Positions 56,332 to 64,000 of a DNA stretch of 64,000 nucleotides are shown piece after piece (position 1 is the stretch's first letter; every line of letters begins with the position of its first letter). The position numbers were made by a program, and so were the translations under genes. Where the stretch lies: assembly GCF_000756305.1 (NCBI RefSeq), contig NZ_JRFE01000024.1, positions 121,964 to 185,963 on the forward strand, in the 5' to 3' direction. The DNA is from Myxosarcina sp. GI1. Its GTDB lineage: Bacteria; Cyanobacteriota; Cyanobacteriia; Cyanobacteriales; Xenococcaceae. A model generated the notes under the pieces. It made no database searches and was not told the origin of the DNA. It saw only the letters and a list, made by a program, of their open reading frames with translations.

Positions 56332-58167
56332 TCGCGTAGCGGTACTAGGTGGAATACCTTCTATATTGATAATACTTTCAATGACCGAGCCGACAATGGG
56401 AGCGGCGACGGTAGAACCAAAAGTATATTCGCCTTGAGGCTCATCTACGACTGCTAAAACTGCATAACGAGGAGATTCGGCGGGAAAAGTTGCTACAAAG
56501 CTTGTTATTTTCGCGCTTTCATCATAACCACCCTCAGTATTGGCTTTTTGCGATGTTCCTGTTTTACCTGCAATGCGATAACCAGGAATTTTAGCAGCAT
56601 AACCGCTACCTTTTTCAACTACCTGTTCCATCATCTGCAAAACAGCACGAGCGGTTTTAGGAGTAAAAACTGGTTCGCTATGAGTAGGCAGAGAATAATG
56701 TAAAAAGCCATTATAGTCGGCTAACCCTCTAACTACATGAGGAATGACCAATTTTCCCTGATTTGCCAGCGCGGCATGTAGCTGAATTAACTTTAAAGGA
56801 GTTAGGGAAAAACCCTGACCGAAAGCCGCCGTTGCGGGTTCGATCGCTCTAACGGTAAATTCTACTTCATCTTTGAGTCTGCCTGGAGTGTAGCCTGGAA
56901 TATCAAACTCTAAATTGTCTTCAATACCGAGCTTTTGCAATAGATGATAATACTTGGCAGGATTGAGACGACTCATCACTTTAATCATGCCCACGTTGCT
57001 AGAGTGCTGCAAAATTTCCGCTAGGCTGATGTTGCCCCTGGCTCCGTCTGTAGCATAGTCGTGATTACTAACGGTTGCATCTTTAATTTTTATTTTGCCA
57101 GTATCATCTACAGTATCGTGGGGTGTAACTACCCCTGCATCTAATGCCAAAGCGAGGTTAATTGGTTTGAATGTAGAACCTGGTTCGTAAAGATCGGTAA
57201 TTGCCCAGTTTTTAAATAGTCCGAGGTCGTAATTTTCAAAATATTTATTAGGATCGTAAGTCGGTTCTGATACCAGGGCAGAAATCGCACCGTTTCTAAC
57301 ATCCATGACGATTACCGCGCCTCTTTTTGCTTTATATTTCTCCATTTGCTGCTTTAAGGCATGTCGAGCCATCTGCTGTAAACGGAGATCGATAGTTAGC
57401 TGAAGTCTGAGATCGTCAAAATTAAATAACTTTTGGGTTCGCCCCAAATCCCCTGGATGAAACACCAGTTCGTTATTGCTATAGCTGCGCTTCATCTGCC
57501 ACTGAACTGGAGGTCGTTCTAACAACTGTTGTTGAGTAAATTCTACTCCTGCCTGGGGACTACGGGTACTATCGCGATTGACATAGCCTGTTACTTCGGC
57601 AGCCATTTCCTGATGGGGATAAAAACGAGAATACTGCTGTCTCAAATCCAAGCCGTCAATTTGTAGAGCAATAATTTTAGCTTTCTTGGTTTCGGGCAAA
57701 TTCTCTGCTAGTTGAATTCCCCATTTTTGTTTGCTAAAGATTTTTTCTAGTTCGGCGGGTGTTCGATCTTCTAAAATGGCAGCTAATTCCTTGGCGATTT
57801 CTGTTGCTGGTACGTCGATAGAATTCCTTTTAAATAGATAGGGATGAACGTAAAGAGTATAGGTAAGGCTGTCGGTAGCTAAAACATTGTTGGCGCGATC
57901 GACAATTTGGCGACGCGGAATATATACATCTAGTTTCGTTGTCTGCTGATCGTTAGCAATTTGAGTCAGAGATTTACCATCTGGTGCTTGTTCGTAAGTA
58001 ATCACGGGATCGACAACTTGCAGATAAAATAGCCTTGCTGCTAGTGCCAAGGTTCCTAAAACTAAAATTCCCCAAACTAAAATCGCTCGAAAAACATAAT
58101 TGCCAGATTTGGTAGTAAATCGCTGTCGATTTGAAGCTTGAAGTCGCTCCGTTCTGAGGTTTCTCAT
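56326..58167 (-). CDS. ftsI: Penicillin-binding protein 2/FtsI transpeptidase
   Basis: 613 aa. One N-terminal membrane anchor (about 27-48), a dimerisation domain, then a transpeptidase with Ser-x-x-Lys in EPGSTFKPINL, Ser-x-Asn in LQHSSNVGMIKV and KTG in GKTGTSQKA. It cross-links septal peptidoglycan. The stop codon and last residues lie in heptamer-repeat DNA. The FtsL-like gene is 157 bp upstream on the same strand. Confidence 0.93.
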   Translation of the reverse strand: MRNLRTERLQASNRQRFTTKSGNYVFRAILVWGILVLGTLALAARLFYLQVVDPVITYEQAPDGKSLTQIANDQQTTKLDVYIPRRQIVDRANNVLATDSLTYTLYVHPYLFKRNSIDVPATEIAKELAAILEDRTPAELEKIFSKQKWGIQLAENLPETKKAKIIALQIDGLDLRQQYSRFYPHQEMAAEVTGYVNRDSTRSPQAGVEFTQQQLLERPPVQWQMKRSYSNNELVFHPGDLGRTQKLFNFDDLRLQLTIDLRLQQMARHALKQQMEKYKAKRGAVIVMDVRNGAISALVSEPTYDPNKYFENYDLGLFKNWAITDLYEPGSTFKPINLALALDAGVVTPHDTVDDTGKIKIKDATVSNHDYATDGARGNISLAEILQHSSNVGMIKVMSRLNPAKYYHLLQKLGIEDNLEFDIPGYTPGRLKDEVEFTVRAIEPATAAFGQGFSLTPLKLIQLHAALANQGKLVIPHVVRGLADYNGFLHYSLPTHSEPVFTPKTARAVLQMMEQVVEKGSGYAAKIPGYRIAGKTGTSQKANTEGGYDESAKITSFVATFPAESPRYAVLAVVDEPQGEYTFGSTVAAPIVGSVIESIINIEGIPPSTATRK

Positions 58168-58324
58168 CGCTAAGTTAATAAAAATAGAGCTAACAACATT
58201 CGATCGCGCCTAGCTTGTCTTATGACCGCCCGATCTATTCTCTTTACTAGAAAATGCAGACAACCTGCCTTTCAATCGCATCTATCATCGGTACGGTCAA
58301 CAGACGGCATCTATTTTCTAAATT

Positions 58325-58819
58325 TTAATAGCCAGGAGCGGCATATTTAAAAGCAACTTCTTGACGGCGATCGCGACTGGAACTTTTTATAGGTTTTGGC
58401 TTTACTTCCGCAGGAGTGACAAAAACCGCACTATCTTCTTCAAACGTAGTTATGCCGCTGTTGTTGCGTTCGGCTTGTCTTGCCATTTGATATTTAAGAG
58501 TTTCGTTGATTTCGGTCAACTGTCGCTCTTGACGCTGCAAAGTCTCTAAATACTGGTATTCCTGACTCCAAACCTGGGGAATACTTACAGTTGCCAAATA
58601 CAGTCCTACACTACTTGCCATTGATGCGAGAGCTAGTCCAAAAGAACCTTGTTGGATTTTCATTAGTAGCCTAAGCCTGGCAGGTTTTGCCTCGATTAAT
58701 TTAGTAGTAGGGGTAGTTGCCGTTTTCCGATCGCGGTTGACAAATGTTTGCCGATACTGAGTTGCTCGACGATGGGGAAATGATTCGACGGGAGGTTTTG
58801 GCTGAGGAAGTGCAGACAT
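58325..58819 (-). CDS. FtsL-like divisome protein (putative)
   Basis: 164 aa from the ATG at 58819; the longer frame to 58897 begins in unrelated sequence. It has a basic cytoplasmic tail, one membrane helix (about 63-83, FGLALASMASSVGLYLATV), a short coiled coil (YQYLETLQRQERQLTEINETLKYQ) and a disordered tail. This single-helix/coiled-coil plan and its place before ftsI match FtsL, which is poorly conserved in sequence. Confidence 0.65.
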   Translation of the reverse strand: MSALPQPKPPVESFPHRRATQYRQTFVNRDRKTATTPTTKLIEAKPARLRLLMKIQQGSFGLALASMASSVGLYLATVSIPQVWSQEYQYLETLQRQERQLTEINETLKYQMARQAERNNSGITTFEEDSAVFVTPAEVKPKPIKSSSRDRRQEVAFKYAAPGY

Positions 58820-59316
58820 AATTGAATTTCTCAATTTTTTTAAGCAGGTTCTGGCGAATTCTAGCTTAATTGTTAGAAAAATGATAAGAGTTGACAAATT
58901 TTATTTATATTTGCTTACCAGAATTAGTTTCTGTCTTTAATATATTTGTATTAATTCAAAAAAAGCTTATATAGCACTTCTCGGTCACATGAGGTACTCC
59001 TTGTATTAGTGAGGCTTTAGGCTCTAAGCTCTAGGCTTTAAGAATTGAACGATCTGTTTTAAGTCTAGATTTTGACCTCACGAGTATGAGAATTGCTATA
59101 TACCATTCAGGCTTTGTTTATTCACGATCGAGCCTAGAAAAATCCTCTTTTGTCAACAAATAATAATTTAATTTAAAGATATTTTAATTTAAGTACTTAA
59201 ATCAAAATATTATTCTCAATATATATCGCTCCAAGTGTTTTTATTAACCATTATCTAGATCTGTGAGCGACTTTTGCGTCCGATCGCCCGCTGAATAATT
59301 TCTTTTAAAAATTAAA
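58820..59316. other. Spacer holding a MITE-like element
   Basis: About 500 bp between the FtsL-like gene and the kinase. No gene. The element at 58970-59100 fills part of it; the rest is AT-rich. Confidence 0.6.
58970..59100. mobile_element. MITE-like element with TA flanks
   Basis: 131 bp. Ends TATAGCACTTCTC and (inverted) TATAGCAATTCTC agree at 12 of 13 positions; a second shared block TGAGGT follows in both arms. Direct TA dinucleotides flank both sides (58968-58969, 59101-59102), as expected for elements moved by IS630/Tc1-type transposases. The centre contains GGCTTTA/GGCTCTA repeats. Its ends differ from the IS630 at 8140-9339. Confidence 0.6.
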
Positions 59317-62300
59317 ATGACAAACAATATTGGTTTCTCGTTAGAGCCACAGTCAACCCAAATTAGTCTCAGATTGCGCTCGATTTCGGTAATGTTGTCA
59401 ATTCTAGTTATTTGTTTGGGCGGTGTGGTTATCTTTGGTTGGTGCTTTGAGATAGCAGCACTAACAAGTATTTTTCCAGGACAGGTAACTATGAAAATAA
59501 GTACCGCTCTTGGCTTTATTTTGGCAGGAATGACTCTGCTGCTGTGGCATTATCGCCAAACCAAAGCGACGCATCAAAATCTACGTCGAATTTGCCTATT
59601 AGTCACTTATTGCTTGTATCTTTTACCGATTCTGGTTATTTTATTTACTTGTTTGACTCTGATCGAATATGGCTTTCAGCTAGATTTGGGTACGGATTTG
59701 CTTTCCTTCAGGGTAGATGCCAATGCAGTAGATGCAGTTGTCCGAGGGCGAATGTCTCCAAATACAGCTTTATGTTTTTTTTGGTTTAATGGGGCGATTT
59801 TATTTTTAACTTTACAAAACTATCTTACCGCTCAGTTTTTGGCAGTAGCGATCGCGGCGATTTCTCTGACTGCCATCCTAGGTCACATATACGATCTTAC
59901 TTTTTTTTATGGCGTTAATTCTGGTACGGGAATGGCGATTCACACCGCTTTAGGCTTTATTTTATCAGCCTTGGCTTTATTAGGAACTCGTGCCGATAAG
60001 GGCTGGATGAGCGTTATCTCTGAAAATAGCGCCGGGGGCATGGTAGCGCGTTGGCTAATGCCATTAGTGATGATAATACCCCTACTTTTAGCCTGGTTTT
60101 TCGGGTGGGCTTTGAAAGGCAATGTTATCGCTCTAGAACAAAGAATTGTCCTAAGAATAATACTAGAAATTGCGATTTTGAGTATTTTAGTGTGGAAACT
60201 CGCTTGGAAATTAAATGCGATCGATAAGCAGCGACAACTGTTATCTCAAGAACTCAAAGAAAACGAAGAACGGTTACGTTGGGCTTTTGAATTTGCTGCG
60301 ATTGGCAAGGCTTTAGTGACTACAAAAGGACGATTTTTTAAAGTCAATCCCGCTCTATGCAAACTTATTGGTTATAGTGAAGCCGAACTGATACAGCTAA
60401 AGTTTCAGGATATTACTCATCCAGAAGATCTTGACATTGATTTAGAATTTGTCCGACAAGTATTGGCAAATGAAATTAACAGCTATCAACTGGAGAAGCG
60501 CTATATTCACAAATCGGGTCGGGCAGTTTGGATTTTGCTCGATGTCGCTTTAGCCAAAGATGAGGTGGGAAATCCAAAATATTTTATCGCTCAGATGCAG
60601 GACATTACCAGCCGCAAACATGCAGAAAAACAGTTGCGTCAAAGCGAAGAACGCTATCGCTTGGTCGTAGAAGATCAAACCGAACTAATTGTTAGATTTG
60701 AACGCAATGGAGTAATAACTTTTGTCAATCAGGCTTATTGCCACTATTTTCAACGCCAGAAAGAAGAAGTTGTCGGTAAGGTAGCGCAGAGTGTTGCTTT
60801 ACCTGAAGACGAATCCAAAGTCGAACGAGTTTTGCAATCTTTAACTCCTCAAAATCCTGTAGGCAAGGTAGAATTTAGAACCGCGACTGACGAAGAAATA
60901 CGTTGGATGCAGTGGGTTTATCGCGCTATATTCAACGAGCGCAACGAGTTAGCTGAAATTCAATCTGTAGGCAGAGACATTAGCGATCTTGTCAAAACTC
61001 AGGAAGCATTGCGGCAAAGCGAAGAACTGTTTAGAATTACGCTCAAAAACTCGCCAATTGCCGTTTACACTCAAGATACCAAACTGCGCTATACCTGGAT
61101 GTACAATGCTTTTGCCAAATATCAGAGCGAGCAATTGATAGGCAAGTCAGAAACAGAAGCTTTTTCAATCGAAAACGCTCGCACTCTGGCAACTATTAAG
61201 AAAAAAGTTTTAGACGCTAAAGTCGGTACTAGAAAAGAAATATTTCTGGTTATTGACGATCGAACATTTCACTACGATTTAGCTGTCGAACCATTGTGGA
61301 ATAAAGAGCAAAATTTAGTAGGTCTTACTTGCGTGGCTTTAGACATTAGCGATCGCAAACAGGCGGAAAGAGAGGTGCGACAATATGATTCAATTATTCG
61401 CAGCTTTTATAATAGCAATAGCTCCGCTATGGGAGTCGTAGAGTTAATCGGTAACAATAAAGATCTAATACACATTTCAGGTAATACTGCTGCAGCACAC
61501 TTTTTTGGTTTGGAACGACAGAAATTTATTGGTAGTTCGTTGAGGAAGCATATAGCCGATGCAGAAATAGTCGATCGCTGGCTAGATAGCTGTTATCGAA
61601 GCCAACGTGAAAACAAACCGATTTATTTTGAATATATTCATTCAGTAGAGCAAGAGAGTAAGTATATTTCAGTCAATATTTCTCCCATTAATTTTAACAA
61701 CGAGCAGTTTAATAACGCTACAGCTTCTAATTTTGCCAATTTTTCTTATATAGTAGAAGATATTACAGAGCGTAAAATAGCTGCACGTTTAAAACAGAAA
61801 CAGCTTCGCATTCAAGAAATACATCATCGGGTAAAAAACAACTTACAAATTATTAGCAGTTTAATAAATCTTCAAACCCATGTGCTTAAAGAATCTTCCG
61901 CCGTCACTCATTTAAATGAACTCAAAAATAAAATTCAAGCGATTGCCTTGATTCATGAAAAACTCTATCAATCGGAAAATGTTACTCAAATTAATTTTTC
62001 TGATTATTTAAAAGCTCTAATTAGTACCATATTTCCCTCGTATTTATTAGTAAAAAAAGATATTTTTTTAAACACAGAAATTAGGCATGACTTTTTGTTA
62101 GATATTGATACAGCAGTTCCCTGTGGTTTAATTATCAATGAGTTAATTACTAATGCTCTCAAGCATGCTTTTGCACCAAACTATAGAGGCGAAATTAAAG
62201 TTATAGTTGCAGTTAACGAGAACGATAACCTCGTATTAACCATTGCCGATAATGGTAAAGGTCTTCCAACAGATTTTAACCTTAATAATAACCAAACATT

Positions 62301-62403
62301 AGGATTGAAACTGGTTAAAAGTTTAATTGCCCAACTTCGAGGTACAGTTGAAGTAACTACCGATGGCGGAACGAAGTATAAAATAACTTTGTCCAACACC
62401 TGA
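59317..62403 (+). CDS. Membrane-bound PAS histidine kinase (HisKA_2 type)
   Basis: 1028 aa. About eight N-terminal helices (20-300), four PAS/PAC sensor domains (about 320-440, 445-565, 570-690, 690-825), then a HisKA_2 dimer domain with phospho-His836 in IHHRVKNNLQIISSLINLQ and an HATPase with INELITNALKHAF (N-box) and IADNGKGLP (G-box). HisKA_2 kinases often answer light or redox in phototrophs. The downstream REC-PAS-GGDEF-EAL gene, 84 bp away on the same strand, is the likely partner. Confidence 0.92.
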   Translation: MTNNIGFSLEPQSTQISLRLRSISVMLSILVICLGGVVIFGWCFEIAALTSIFPGQVTMKISTALGFILAGMTLLLWHYRQTKATHQNLRRICLLVTYCLYLLPILVILFTCLTLIEYGFQLDLGTDLLSFRVDANAVDAVVRGRMSPNTALCFFWFNGAILFLTLQNYLTAQFLAVAIAAISLTAILGHIYDLTFFYGVNSGTGMAIHTALGFILSALALLGTRADKGWMSVISENSAGGMVARWLMPLVMIIPLLLAWFFGWALKGNVIALEQRIVLRIILEIAILSILVWKLAWKLNAIDKQRQLLSQELKENEERLRWAFEFAAIGKALVTTKGRFFKVNPALCKLIGYSEAELIQLKFQDITHPEDLDIDLEFVRQVLANEINSYQLEKRYIHKSGRAVWILLDVALAKDEVGNPKYFIAQMQDITSRKHAEKQLRQSEERYRLVVEDQTELIVRFERNGVITFVNQAYCHYFQRQKEEVVGKVAQSVALPEDESKVERVLQSLTPQNPVGKVEFRTATDEEIRWMQWVYRAIFNERNELAEIQSVGRDISDLVKTQEALRQSEELFRITLKNSPIAVYTQDTKLRYTWMYNAFAKYQSEQLIGKSETEAFSIENARTLATIKKKVLDAKVGTRKEIFLVIDDRTFHYDLAVEPLWNKEQNLVGLTCVALDISDRKQAEREVRQYDSIIRSFYNSNSSAMGVVELIGNNKDLIHISGNTAAAHFFGLERQKFIGSSLRKHIADAEIVDRWLDSCYRSQRENKPIYFEYIHSVEQESKYISVNISPINFNNEQFNNATASNFANFSYIVEDITERKIAARLKQKQLRIQEIHHRVKNNLQIISSLINLQTHVLKESSAVTHLNELKNKIQAIALIHEKLYQSENVTQINFSDYLKALISTIFPSYLLVKKDIFLNTEIRHDFLLDIDTAVPCGLIINELITNALKHAFAPNYRGEIKVIVAVNENDNLVLTIADNGKGLPTDFNLNNNQTLGLKLVKSLIAQLRGTVEVTTDGGTKYKITLSNT

Positions 62404-62487
62404 TAATTATTCAAAATTTAATCTAAAGAGCAAATTTTGACCAAAATAAGCTAAGATTTTTCCAACAACCGCTTATATTAGTTTTAT

Positions 62488-64000
62488 ATGATCGATACTT
62501 TGTTAGTGGTAGAAGATGAAGCTATTGTCGCTCAAGATTTACAGGTAATTCTCGAAGCTTTAGGATATAACGTTCCCGATACAGCTGACTCTGGCGAGTT
62601 AGCTATTGCTAAAGCAGCGCAGATCCGTCCAAATTTAATCTTGATGGATATTAGATTAATTGGAGACATGGATGGAGTCGCAGCAGCTAACATAATTTCA
62701 CAACAATTAGATATTCCTGTAGTGTACATTACCGCTCATGCCGATACTAACACTCTGAAAAGAGCTAAAAAAAGCCGACCCTACGGATATATTCTCAAAC
62801 CTTTTCAGGAACAAGAAATAAAAATTACGATTGAAATTGCTCTTTACAAACACGAACGGGACAAACAGGTGAGAAAAAGTCAAAAGTGGCTGTCTACAGT
62901 ACTCGATAGTATTGGCGATGGGGTAATTACTACCGACTTAGATAGTCAAATCACTTCTCTAAATGCTGCGGCAGAAAGTATTTTAGGATGGACATTGCAG
63001 CAAGCACAAGGCAAAAAATTAATCGAAGTTTTTAAATTAATTGATGAAGCCAGCCGTCAACCTATTAGCAGTTCTATCGAATCTACTTTAAATTCTGGTG
63101 AGAGCTTTCACTTATCAAAAAATACTTTATTAGTAAATAAAGATGGTCGTGAAATTCCTATAGAAAATACTATTACTCCTATTGAAGACAATCAAAACTG
63201 TCTGGGCTTGGTGATAGTGTTTCGCGATGTTAGCGAACAAAAAATATTCGCTCAAAAATTGCATCGTCAGGCATATTACGACTCTCTTACTCATCTCGCC
63301 AATCGAGTTTGGTTTGGCGAACGTCTTACCGATGCAGTAGAACGAGTAAAAAGAAATCCAGATTATTTATTTGGAGTATTATTATTAGACCTCGATCGCT
63401 TTAAAGTAGTCAATGATAGTCTCGGTCATTTAACTGGCGATCGTCTATTGGCTGCCGTAGCATCTAGATTGGTGACTTCGGTGCGTCCCAATGACACGGT
63501 AGCTCGTCTGGGTGGTGACGAATTTGCAATTTTGTTAGAGAGTCTGCAAGGTGAAAGTGAAGCTTTAAAAGTCGCTTGCAGAATTCATCAGCAGTTAAAC
63601 ATTCCTTTTAATATCGAAGGACGAGAAATATTTACAGGCACCAGCATTGGCATCGTGTTAAGCTCAATTGGCTATCAGCGTAACGAAGAGATTATGCGCG
63701 ATGCCGATATGGCGATGTATCGGGCTAAAGCTAAAGGTAGAAACTGTTATGAAATTTTCGATCCCATTACCCGTAACAAAATCTTAGCGGCTTCGCAGCT
63801 AGAGAGTGAGCTAAGAGGCGCGATCGAGCGTAACGAATTAACTATTTACTATCAACCAATTGTCTCCTTAGTTACACAAAACATTGTTGGTTTTGAAGCT
63901 TTGGTACGCTGGCATCATCCCCAACGAGGAAGCGTATCTCCTGCCGAATTTATTCCTATTGCCGAAGAAAGCGGCTTGATTTTTTCCATTGACTGGTGGG
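62488..64000 (+). CDS. Response regulator with PAS, GGDEF and EAL domains (truncated by window)
   Basis: At least 504 codons from the ATG at 62488; the gene runs off the window end. Receiver domain (1-120) with Asp54 in LMDIRL and switch lysine in ILKPF. A PAS domain (about 130-260). A GGDEF diguanylate cyclase with intact LGGDEF (342-346) and DLDRFKVVND. The start of an EAL phosphodiesterase with GFEALVRW (Glu470-Leu472). It can make and probably break cyclic di-GMP in response to phosphorylation, likely by the upstream kinase. Confidence 0.93.
   Translation, partial: MIDTLLVVEDEAIVAQDLQVILEALGYNVPDTADSGELAIAKAAQIRPNLILMDIRLIGDMDGVAAANIISQQLDIPVVYITAHADTNTLKRAKKSRPYGYILKPFQEQEIKITIEIALYKHERDKQVRKSQKWLSTVLDSIGDGVITTDLDSQITSLNAAAESILGWTLQQAQGKKLIEVFKLIDEASRQPISSSIESTLNSGESFHLSKNTLLVNKDGREIPIENTITPIEDNQNCLGLVIVFRDVSEQKIFAQKLHRQAYYDSLTHLANRVWFGERLTDAVERVKRNPDYLFGVLLLDLDRFKVVNDSLGHLTGDRLLAAVASRLVTSVRPNDTVARLGGDEFAILLESLQGESEALKVACRIHQQLNIPFNIEGREIFTGTSIGIVLSSIGYQRNEEIMRDADMAMYRAKAKGRNCYEIFDPITRNKILAASQLESELRGAIERNELTIYYQPIVSLVTQNIVGFEALVRWHHPQRGSVSPAEFIPIAEESGLIFSIDWW

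Overview
The window is chromosomal DNA of a cyanobacterium. It carries photosystem II genes (psbB for CP47 and psbT), the order psbB-psbT-nrdR-rpsA, the HIP1 octamer GCGATCGC scattered through genes and spacers, heptameric tandem repeats in spacers, and several families typical of cyanobacteria (DUF1802, YggT/Ycf19, a FurB-like Zur, a STAND ATPase with a vMAP-type N-terminus). The DNA is AT-rich. Nothing in the window fixes the genus. I found no rRNA, tRNA, CRISPR array or prophage.

Layout. 0-9.4 kb: a small membrane protein and a start-less ORF; a degenerate DinG-like helicase behind an HtrA/Deg protease; an MFS transporter relic; a MAPEG protein; exbB-exbD diverging from tonB; a PRC-barrel protein; and an intact IS630-family element (8140-9339) that splits a 74-codon gene and can be excised in silico to restore its frame. 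9.8-29.3 kb: a large CheA-like hybrid kinase, an Fe(II)/2OG oxygenase, DUF1802, hydrolases, moaE, a PhoD-like phosphatase, yggT, accC, a DUF2207 membrane protein with a Gly/Cys tail, two SDR proteins, a BNR propeller, a cupredoxin and a Rof-like protein. 29.4-42.7 kb: an LptF/G permease, a dgcA-dgcN pair (D-glutamate catabolism by homology), a YebC regulator, an outer-membrane-type protein, a LivM permease, hemB, a PIN-PhoH ATPase, an acidic DGxRP repeat protein and the STAND ATPase. 42.9-64 kb: clpB, metK, a HAD phosphatase, rpsA, nrdR, psbT, psbB, an aldo/keto reductase, glpK, zur, ftsI with an FtsL-like gene, and a PAS histidine kinase followed by a REC-PAS-GGDEF-EAL protein cut by the window end.

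Most of the window is ordinary housekeeping and signalling. The parts that deserve a second look are: the IS630 insertion with its reconstructable target gene and T7 frameshift site; a 131-bp MITE-like element with TA flanks; heptamer repeats that supply stop codons and terminal residues of several genes; the DGxRP repeat protein; the TonB with a charged region after its C-terminal domain; the CheA-like kinase with a changed N-box; and a Rof-like protein in a lineage generally described as lacking Rho. I did not find an obvious complete novel multi-gene system. All homology statements come from reading motifs; no database search was run.
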